NCBI RefSeq assembly: GCF_006124995.1
Contig: NZ_QEWN01000112.1
Location: 1-64,000 of the forward strand
Direction of reading: 5' to 3'
Origin: Vibrio sp. Hep-1b-8
Lineage (GTDB): Bacteria; Pseudomonadota; Gammaproteobacteria; Enterobacterales; Vibrionaceae
Length of the DNA: 64,000 bases
The position numbers were made by a program, and so were the translations under genes. The notes below the pieces were generated by a model. It was not told where the DNA came from. It ran no database searches and saw nothing but the letters and a program-made list of their open reading frames with translations. Positions 54,207 to 62,600 of the stretch are shown here, one piece after another. How positions within the stretch are numbered: position 1 is the stretch's first letter; every line of letters begins with the position of its first letter.

Positions 54207-55001
54207 TTATTGTGTACGCCAACTAGCGCCAAGTTTATGTTCCATCCAAGCAGAAAGCCCTGACAGCATGAGTGTCAGAGTGAGATAAATTGCAGCTACA
54301 GTGAACCAGATTTCAAATGGCATTGCTGTTTCAGAAACGATATTTCGCCCTTCAGTCGTTAAATCAAAAATCGCCATTACACTAACGATTGAAGAGTTTT
54401 TGATTAAAGAAACGACTTCATTGGTCAACGGTGGTAACGTCCGTTGTAAGAGTTGCGGTAAAATCACATCATAGAAAGTGAAAAATCGACTCAGACCCAG
54501 TGATTTTGCTGCTTCAAACTGACCTTTGGGGATGCTGTTTAGTCCGCCACGAAAGACTTCCGCTGTATAGGCTCCCTGGAAAAGAGAGAGTGCTAATACC
54601 GCGGTGGCAAATCGATCAAGACCGATTACGGGACCGAATATAAAATAGAGTAGGTAGATCTGAACCAGTAGCGGTGTATTACGGATCACTTCGATATAAA
54701 TGTTGGCCAGCCCTCGACCAACCCAAGAGTCGGAAAGTTTTAGTGCTGCGGTTGTCAGCCCGATCAAGAGCGTGAAAGCCAGGCTTAGCGCTGATAGTTT
54801 AATTGTAACGAGCAGACCTTCTAACAGTTCGGCAGGCCACCACTCTCCATCTTCGAAAAACAGGATGTAATCTGGCACGCGATGCCACTGCCATTGGTAA
54901 CCGATACTTTTGGCGCCAGAGTCTAGTAACCAAACTATGCCGACTAGCAAAAGAGCGATTTGTAGCAAAGCTGATAACACAGGTTTTAATACTTTTCTCA
55001 T
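54207..55001 (-). CDS. Polar amino-acid ABC importer, permease subunit
   Basis: A 264-residue HisQ/GltJ-type permease. LLEGLLVTIKLSALSLAFTLL and YIEVIRNTPLLVQIYLLYFIFG are conserved; the EAA loop is EVFRGGLNSIPKGQFEAAKSLGLS. It starts three bases after the ATPase stop and is followed by the binding protein 12 bp later. Confidence 0.9.
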   Translation of the reverse strand: MRKVLKPVLSALLQIALLLVGIVWLLDSGAKSIGYQWQWHRVPDYILFFEDGEWWPAELLEGLLVTIKLSALSLAFTLLIGLTTAALKLSDSWVGRGLANIYIEVIRNTPLLVQIYLLYFIFGPVIGLDRFATAVLALSLFQGAYTAEVFRGGLNSIPKGQFEAAKSLGLSRFFTFYDVILPQLLQRTLPPLTNEVVSLIKNSSIVSVMAIFDLTTEGRNIVSETAMPFEIWFTVAAIYLTLTLMLSGLSAWMEHKLGASWRTQ

Positions 55002-55004
55002 CGA

Positions 55005-55712
55005 CTAGTGACTCAAAATCTGTTGTAGGAACTGTTGAGTTCTCGGGTGATTTGGTTGAGAGAACAGTTGCTCTGGTGAGTTGATTTCCAGAATCTCGCC
55101 CTGATCCATAAAGATCACCCTGTCAGCCACTTTGCGGGCGAAGCCCATCTCGTGCGTCACACACATCATAGTGATACCGTCGTTAGCCAGATCAACCATA
55201 ACGTCGAGCACTTCCTGAATGGTTTCTGGATCGAGAGCTGAGGTAGGTTCGTCGAAGAGCAAAATCTCAGGCTGCATACACAGAGAGCGTGCAATTGCCA
55301 CCCGCTGCTGCTGGCCCCCCGACAGTTGTACTGGATATTTATCGGCTTGCTGTTCAATGTTTACCCGACTGAGAAAGTGCATTGCTCGCTGGTTAGCTTG
55401 TGCTTTTGATAAACCGAGTGTTCTGATGGGTGCCAGGGTCAGGTTTTCGAGCACAGTCAGGTGAGGGAACAAATTAAAGTGTTGAAACACCATGCCCACT
55501 TTGGGCAGGGATTGGTCGTCACCGAGAACGGAAATCGTTCCGTTAGAAATCGATTCAAGTCCATTGACTGTGCGGATTAAGGTTGACTTACCCGAACCTG
55601 AAGGTCCGCAGACGACCAAAATCTCGCCTTTAACCACACTAAGGTTAATGCCCTTCAGTGCGTGAAACTCACCGTACCATTTATCGACGTTACTAAACTC
55701 AATGGCTTTCAT
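55005..55712 (-). CDS. Polar amino-acid ABC importer, ATPase subunit
   Basis: A 235-residue GlnQ/HisP-type ATPase. Walker A is GPSGSGKST (about 36-44), signature LSGGQQQRVAIARSL, Walker B ILLFDEPTSALDPE and switch His in CVTHEMGFA. First gene of the importer operon; it lacks a C-terminal regulatory extension. Confidence 0.93.
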   Translation of the reverse strand: MKAIEFSNVDKWYGEFHALKGINLSVVKGEILVVCGPSGSGKSTLIRTVNGLESISNGTISVLGDDQSLPKVGMVFQHFNLFPHLTVLENLTLAPIRTLGLSKAQANQRAMHFLSRVNIEQQADKYPVQLSGGQQQRVAIARSLCMQPEILLFDEPTSALDPETIQEVLDVMVDLANDGITMMCVTHEMGFARKVADRVIFMDQGEILEINSPEQLFSQPNHPRTQQFLQQILSH

Positions 55713-56020
55713 GCCTGATCTTATCGTGATTTTAATTATCTACTTACCTTAACAATATCAGCAACGTATTGCATCTTGTACGTAAGAGTATTACTACAAA
55801 GACCAGTGGTATTGGTTGTTCTTATTGGGTGTAATTATAACTTTACACATTTTGTGAAATGTAAAAATGCCAAAAATATTGCCTTTTATTTAAAATAGTG
55901 GTTGCAACCTTGGTTTTTGATAGATAAGTTACAGGGAACAGGAACAAGAAAAGCTGAACGTTTTTTCACCACCCAATTTTGGTGTAGCGTTCAACCAAGA
56001 GAAATAGGAAGAAGTAAGCA
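55713..56020. promoter_or_regulatory. Divergent region importer-aroG with leader hairpin
   Basis: Two features stand out. An imperfect dyad TTTACACATTT...AAATGTAAA spans 55842-55865; its half-sites resemble TyrR half-sites but in the opposite arrangement. A leader hairpin at about 55954-56001 has outer TGAACG/CGTTCA and inner CACCA/TGGTG arms and stands just before the aroG ribosome site. Either could control aroG. Confidence 0.4.
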
Positions 56021-57076
56021 ATGTTTCAGACAGATGATGTACGAATTAATAAAGTAAAAGAGTTATTACCGCCAGTTGCGGTTTTAGAGAAGTTTCCAGC
56101 GACTGAATCAGCTTCTTCGACCACGTTTCGCTCGCGTGAAGCCATCTCGAATATTCTAAAAGGCGAAGATGATCGCCTGCTGGTTATTATCGGTCCATGT
56201 TCAATTCACGATCCTGACGCAGCAATCGAATATGGCAAACGACTCAAAGTTCTTCGTGATGAACTGGGAGATCGTCTAGAAGTGGTGATGCGTGTTTACT
56301 TTGAAAAGCCACGTACAACCGTTGGCTGGAAAGGCCTGATTAACGACCCGTACCTAAATGATACCTTTAAAATCAATGATGGTCTGCGTATGGGTCGTAA
56401 GCTACTGCTTGATCTTACGGATATGGGCATGCCGACGGCGAGTGAGTTCCTTGATATGATTTCACCGCAATACGTGGCTGACTTAATCAGTTGGGGTGCG
56501 ATTGGGGCACGTACCACTGAGTCTCAAGTTCACCGTGAGTTGGCTTCGGGTATCTCATGTCCGGTAGGCTTTAAAAATGGTACAGACGGTAACATTAAGA
56601 TCGCTTCTGATGCGATTCGTTCAGCAAGTGCATCACACCACTTCCTATCTGTAACTAAGTATGGTCATTCAGCGATCATTGAAACAGCAGGCAACCCTGA
56701 TTGTCATATCATCCTTCGTGGTGGTAAAGAACCGAACTACAGTGCTGAACACGTGAGTGCAATTAAGCAAGAGCTAGCGCAGTCTGGCCTGCCTCAAAAA
56801 GTGATGATTGATTTCAGTCACGCAAACAGCTCTAAGCAGTACCAGCGTCAGATGGTCGTGGCAGAAGATGTCGCTAACCAGGTTGCTGGTGGTGAAGAGG
56901 CGATCTTTGGCGTCATGATCGAGTCGCATCTGGTTGAAGGTCGTCAAGATTTGGTTGAAGGTGAAGAGTTAACCTACGGCCAGTCTATTACCGATGCTTG
57001 TATTGGTTGGGAAGATACTGAAAAAGTGCTGCGTCAATTGGCGGATGCGGTCGCAGAGCGCCGTAACAGCAAGTAG
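56021..57076 (+). CDS. aroG: 3-Deoxy-7-phosphoheptulonate (DAHP) synthase, class I
   Basis: First step of the shikimate pathway: PEP plus erythrose-4-phosphate to DAHP. A 351-residue AroFGH-type enzyme. LLVIIGPCSIHDPDAAIEY holds the metal Cys; EVVMRVYFEKPRTTVGWKGL and GLRMGRKLL are phosphate/PEP sites; GARTTESQVHRE, GFKNGTDG and MIDFSHANSSK give further active-site and metal residues. The N-terminal extension needed for feedback control is present; it reads closest to the AroG (phenylalanine-sensitive) type, though the effector is not proven. Confidence 0.92.
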   Translation: MFQTDDVRINKVKELLPPVAVLEKFPATESASSTTFRSREAISNILKGEDDRLLVIIGPCSIHDPDAAIEYGKRLKVLRDELGDRLEVVMRVYFEKPRTTVGWKGLINDPYLNDTFKINDGLRMGRKLLLDLTDMGMPTASEFLDMISPQYVADLISWGAIGARTTESQVHRELASGISCPVGFKNGTDGNIKIASDAIRSASASHHFLSVTKYGHSAIIETAGNPDCHIILRGGKEPNYSAEHVSAIKQELAQSGLPQKVMIDFSHANSSKQYQRQMVVAEDVANQVAGGEEAIFGVMIESHLVEGRQDLVEGEELTYGQSITDACIGWEDTEKVLRQLADAVAERRNSK

Positions 57077-57093
57077 CCATCACTGTATAGTGA

Positions 57094-57122
57094 GAAAAAG
57101 CTCCCTAGGGAGCTTTTTTTGT
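57094..57122 (+). terminator. Terminator of aroG
   Basis: AAAAGCTCCC / GGGAGCTTTT stem with loop TA, then T-run. Confidence 0.85.
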
Positions 57123-57169
57123 TTGTTGGCTAATCGTTGCCCGCCAACGTCTGGCTTTAGCTCTAATGA

Positions 57170-59227
57170 CTATCGGCCCATATAGGCTACAATCACCTTA
57201 TCTTCACCTAAGGTTCTTGAAAATACGTAAGCGTTGTCATTCATAATTTGTAGGTGTTTGCCCGCGCCAATGGCAGGATGTTTTTGACGGAACTGACCGA
57301 GACTCTGCCAGTGAGAAAGCAGTTGTTTTCTTTCACTATCCAATTTCCACACCATGTCAGAGCGAGTGCCTTGATGAAAATCATCCGCATAAGGCCCAAG
57401 CTCACGGCCCACTTCATCACCATAATAGATCTGTACCGCTCCTGGGCTTAGCAGGAGAGCATTGGCCGCATTGCGCTGCATGTCGAACGATTTGAAGCGG
57501 TTAAAGAACAGCTCGGTATCGTGAGAAGACATATAACTTACAGGGGTGAAGTCTGGCGTTGACTGAATCGAGTCTGCGTAGTTTTGGTAAACCTCCTGCA
57601 TTTGAGAGAAACATGCTGCACCTTTATCAAGTTTTTTCTGCATATCGAAGTTAATCAAAGCATCAAAGCCTTGGTCAGCATAAGGTGAGCGATAGGCCGA
57701 ATGACCCCATACTTCGCCCATCATCCAAAATGGCAGACCTTGCTGGCCATTCTGTTCTCTCCATATTGATAAACCGTCACTCGCAGCTTGTTTGAGCTTG
57801 AGCCATACGTCACCCTCTACGTGTTTGACCGTGTCGACTCGAAAGCCATCGATTCCAAAGCGCTTCACCCAGTCAGATTGCCACTCTACCAAGTAGTCAG
57901 AGACGGTGTAGTTGTCTCTATTCACCACACGTGTATCAGGATTGTTGAGCAACCACTGAGGCGGGCGAACAAACTTGGAAGACTCGGTGCGAAAATCGGG
58001 TAAACCCGCTAGATTCATTGTGGTGTCGCTACTTCCGGGTTGAGAGTAACCAGGCAGCCCTGCTCGTACCCAATCAGGGCCCCACCAATTAATCCACTGA
58101 TCGCTTTGATAATCGATATGATTGTTGTAGCTGTGCCAATTTTGCTCGGGTTGCGGTTTCCACTCTGCCCAACTATCTGGTAGTGCATCGCTGCGGGAAA
58201 CCTGCAAGTTGTCGAACTGCATGTCTGCCAGAGTGGCGTAACCTGAGTGGTTGACGACCGCATCCAGAAGAACCTTGATGCCGCGTTTATGTGCTTCAGA
58301 AACCAGAGTGCGCAGATCCTCTTCACTGCCGAAGTTTTGATCTATTTTGGTGAAGTCGCGAGTCCAGTAGCCATGGTAAGCATAGAAGGGAAAACTACCG
58401 CTCTCTCCGCCACCGACAAAACCATGCACTTGTTCAACAATTGGCGACAGCCAAATAGCGTCTGTACCTAAGCTCTTGATGTAGTCTAGCTTGCTAATTA
58501 CCCCCTTGAGGTCACCACCATGGAAAGTGCCCACTTCTTGTTGTTGGTCTTTTTGACGTTGGTAGCTGTGATCATTGTCGGTGTCGCCATTGTGAAAGCG
58601 GTCGACCATAACAAAGTAGATATTGGCATTGTGGTAGCTAAATTGAGGTGTGTTCTCGGGAGACACGACAGGCTCTAAGAGGACTAAACCGCCACTGCTC
58701 TTAGCTGGTTTTAGAGTGACGGTGTTGCTGGATACTGTCACCATTTTCCCGCTTAATGCATCTCTTAGCTGGGTACCTTCTGCAAACGTATCACCAAGGT
58801 TAATGGTGACCTCTTTTCCGGAATACTGACGGCACTGAACATCAGGGATCGGTCGATTAAATGTTTTGTCACTTTTTGTCGCCTGTCGAGCGACAGTCAA
58901 GGTATTGAGTTCAGGATCTAAGCTAAAGGCATAGTCGCCACTAAAACGAATATTTAGGGGAAGAATGGTGTCCTTTCCGCAGCTTAGAGACAGTGGGCGA
59001 CGAAATTTCACTTTTTGATTCTCTGGCGCTTTGCATGTTCCTTCTATGCCGGAAATCGTTAGCTGGTAGCTCTCCTTGTTTAAAGATAAAACGACCGGTT
59101 CAGAAGCCGAAAGAGGGACATCTCGAGTGGTTGTCGTGGTCGACAACGTAAGCGTAGGGCTGGCGAATACAGGAACACTGCACAGTACAGCAAGCATAAT
59201 AGTGTTGGGCACAAATGGGCGTTTCAC
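57170..59227 (-). CDS. malS: Periplasmic alpha-amylase (MalS-like)
   Basis: A 685-residue exported GH13 enzyme that hydrolyses maltodextrins. Signal peptide about 1-22 (ending PVFAS); a beta-rich N-terminal domain to about 200; the (beta/alpha)8 barrel after NANIYFVMVDRFHNGDTDND. Conserved regions: DAVVNHSG, the nucleophile Asp in GFRVDTVKHV, the acid Glu in MGEVWG and SSHD. Length and layout match E. coli MalS. With glgX, lamB and malM in the same window it points to maltodextrin use. The upstream region shows no good MalT box. Confidence 0.88.
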   Translation of the reverse strand: MKRPFVPNTIMLAVLCSVPVFASPTLTLSTTTTTRDVPLSASEPVVLSLNKESYQLTISGIEGTCKAPENQKVKFRRPLSLSCGKDTILPLNIRFSGDYAFSLDPELNTLTVARQATKSDKTFNRPIPDVQCRQYSGKEVTINLGDTFAEGTQLRDALSGKMVTVSSNTVTLKPAKSSGGLVLLEPVVSPENTPQFSYHNANIYFVMVDRFHNGDTDNDHSYQRQKDQQQEVGTFHGGDLKGVISKLDYIKSLGTDAIWLSPIVEQVHGFVGGGESGSFPFYAYHGYWTRDFTKIDQNFGSEEDLRTLVSEAHKRGIKVLLDAVVNHSGYATLADMQFDNLQVSRSDALPDSWAEWKPQPEQNWHSYNNHIDYQSDQWINWWGPDWVRAGLPGYSQPGSSDTTMNLAGLPDFRTESSKFVRPPQWLLNNPDTRVVNRDNYTVSDYLVEWQSDWVKRFGIDGFRVDTVKHVEGDVWLKLKQAASDGLSIWREQNGQQGLPFWMMGEVWGHSAYRSPYADQGFDALINFDMQKKLDKGAACFSQMQEVYQNYADSIQSTPDFTPVSYMSSHDTELFFNRFKSFDMQRNAANALLLSPGAVQIYYGDEVGRELGPYADDFHQGTRSDMVWKLDSERKQLLSHWQSLGQFRQKHPAIGAGKHLQIMNDNAYVFSRTLGEDKVIVAYMGR

Positions 59228-59638
59228 GTTACATCCTTGAGGTCATCGTATTGGTGGCTAAATACTCTAACCTAGCAAGTTGTGCCCAACATCATTCCCA
59301 TCATCTACGCCCTAAATTCCGAGAGTGGTCACATTATCTTTTACTAGAGGAGGACATTAGTGAGTCATTCTTATTGGGACGTATGTTGGTAAATGGGAGT
59401 ATGTATTCTCATTTTTGAAACTTTTATCAATTATTTGCATGAAAAATTACTATCAATCGCCCCGACAGCCTAAATAATGTGCAATACGTTATAATTAGCA
59501 ATATTACTGTTTATAAATGACTCAAATAATCGCTGGAATAAGCTGCGATTTTTGCTATTTTAATCCGATAAATAAAATGATACCAAGTGTTTCCATCCCC
59601 TTGATATTTCATGAGGGAGATGTAGTGAGGAACCGTTT
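59228..59638. other. Upstream region of malS and the adhesin gene
   Basis: About 410 AT-rich bases between divergent starts. No gene is supported; a 67-codon frame at 59215-59418 has no ribosome site or recognisable content. A ribosome site GTGAGG precedes the adhesin ATG by 9 bp. Confidence 0.4.
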
Positions 59639-62600
59639 ATGGACGTGGATGTTTTGCGCCAAGCTGCTGTGATTAAAGAAATTTCTGGTGATGTAGTTAT
59701 AGTTTCTCCGGATGGGAAAGCACGTAAAGCCGAAGTCGGTGACACGGTTGCAAAAAATGAGATAGTGATTACGGCGAATCAGTCGACTATTGTGATGGAG
59801 TCGCCAACGGCCGCATATCATCTCGATTCAAATGCCATCGCTATAGAGCCCGATGTGGGTGAATGGGGGGCGGTTCCTATTGCCGGCGAAGTCAATTTTG
59901 AGCTGGCTAACCTTAGTGACGGTGCGTTCGATGAAGCGGAACTAGCCGCCATTCAAGAAGCTATTTTAGCCGGCGCGGACCCTACAGAATTACTTGAAGC
60001 GACTGCCGCTGGCGGCGGAGCAGGTTCTGCAAACGCAGGTTTTGTGACCATTGATTATAATGGTGCAGAAGTGCTAGCAAGCACCTTCTTCGAAACCTCT
60101 GCTTTTGCGTCCAATAACCTTGATGAAACCGATGAAGAGGATAGACCATTAGTTTTTTCTGCTGGCGGGGAAAGCGTAAGCGAATCTTTGGTTGAAGGAT
60201 CTTTATCTCAAGGTACTTACCCACAAACGATCACAAGCTCAGCTACGATTTTGGCTGGCGACTTACCGCTTGATCCCACTTCGTTTATTCCCAACGCTAT
60301 TTCGCTAGCATCTCTTTTAAGTGAGTTGAATAGCGATATCACTTCTAACGGGCAGCCCGTTACGTTCAGCTACAACGCCAGTGAAAATGCGATTGTTGGC
60401 GTTTTAGGTGGCGAAGAATTACTCCGTATTGATATCGATACCAGCAATCTTGGTAAAGACGTTGTTCTTGAACTTACCACCACGATTTCTCAGCCAATTG
60501 ACCATGTTCCTTCTGTTGCTGGCGGTCAGGTTGCTTTCGACAATGATCAGATTGTCGTGTCTTTCGAAATTGAAGGTAAAGATAGTGGCGGCAACTCGAT
60601 TCGAACGCCAATTGATGCTCAGGTCACCATCGGGGATGGTGCCAATGCTGAATTTACTGCGATTGATAGCGCCAATGTTTTTGAAGCGGGTCTGAATGAT
60701 GGATCGGGTGTTGGGGCAACGAATACGGAATTTGAAGGGACGCTTAATGGTGCCTTAGGGAGCGACAAGGTAACTGAACTGCAGATTGATGTTGATGCAT
60801 TTAATGCGGCGCAGCAGGATTCAGCGATCACCTCGCAAGGTCAAACTATTATTCTGGAAGCCGTTGATGGCCAGCCGGGTGTTTATTCAGGTTATATCTT
60901 ACTTGAAGGTGTGCGAGTTGATGTACTCAAGATCACTATCGGTGATGTGACCAACAGTGACACTTCATTTAGCGCGGATTACAAAGTAGAGCTTCTGGAT
61001 GAACTTGATCAGGGGCAGCAGGGCATGGATTCGATCGCTATTCCGCTACCCGTATTCGCGATTGATGCAGATAACGACCAGTCACAACGCTCTCAACTAG
61101 TGATTAACGTTGGCGACGATGTTCAGGTCGTTGTCGACGGTAGTTTGACTGTCACAGAACCAGATTTTGGCGCCACTGAAACCAGCAATGAAATTGATGT
61201 GATTACTGAGGCCGGGGCGGATAATGGCCAAGTAACGTCGTTTACCTTTGATGGCACTAAGTACCCACTTGAAGAGGGCAAAACCGAATATGCCGTTACT
61301 GACGGTACTGTCAAGATCACCGCAGATGGTCAGTTATCCTTTATTGCTGACAGTAATCTTGACCACAAAACCAGCGATACGATTACTCACACCATAGTTG
61401 TTACCGTCACCGATAAAGACGGTGACACGCTGACCAGCACCGTGGGTCTTGCGATTGCAGACGGTAAAAATCCGCTGATTAACAGCATCACGTCAGTCGA
61501 TGTGTTTGAGGCGGGGCTGAATGAAGGTTCACAGGTTGGGGGGACGAACACTACCGCCACGGGCACGATTGACTTTACCACAGGCAGTGACAAAGTCGTC
61601 GCGATGGGCATTGATGTTAAGGCGTTTAATGATTCATCGACACTTAAATCAGGCGGTAAGGATGTGGTGCTTGAAGAAGTTTCTACTGGCGTTTATCGCG
61701 GCTACATCACCACAGACGATGGTAAACAAGTCGACGTACTGTCTATTATCCTCGATCAAAATAAACTTGGTGAGTACCGCGTCACCTTGCTTGAGGAAGT
61801 CGATCATTCAACCCAAGGGCAAGACACTTTAGCGGTCAGCATTCCAGTCTATGCCGTTGACAGTGATGACGACCATTCCGCCAATAGCAACCTAGTGATC
61901 AATATTGGTGATGACCTACAAGTGGTCACTAATGGCAGTTTAAGCGTCACCGAACCGGATTATATCGGCACGGCAGCCAGTAACCAGATTGATGTGATTA
62001 CTGAGGCTGGGGCGGATAATGGCCAAGTAACCTCGTTTACGTTTGATGGTAAAGAATACACGTTCGAAGAGGGCAAAACCGAATACAAAGTCACCGATGG
62101 TACAGTAAAAATCAGCGCTGACGGTCAGTTATCCTTTATTGCTAACAGTGACCTTGACCACAAAGCCAGCGATACGATTACCCATATCATAGTGGTTACC
62201 GTTACCGATCAAGATGGCGACAAGCTAACCAGCACCGTCAATCTGGATATTACTGATGGTAATGACCCAGTGATCAAAAGCATCACGTCAGTCGATGTGT
62301 TTGAGGCGGGGCTGAATGAAGGCTCACAGGTTGGGGGGACGAACACCACCGCCACGGGTCTGATTGACTTTACCACAGGCAGTGACAAAGTCGTCGCGAT
62401 GGGTATTGATGTTAAGGCGTTTAATGATTCATCGACACTTAAATCAGCTGGTCAGGATGTGGTGCTTGAAAAAGTCTCAGACGGAGTTTATCGCGGCTAC
62501 ATCACGGAGAATAACGTAAAAGTTGATGTCTTCACCATTACACTCGATAAGAGCAATGTCGGTGAGTACAGCGTTACCTTGCATAAAGAAGTTGACCACC

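Noticed and set aside
59215..59418. 67-codon plus-strand frame overlapping the malS start
   Set aside because: No ribosome site, overlaps the malS signal peptide region and has no recognisable content.
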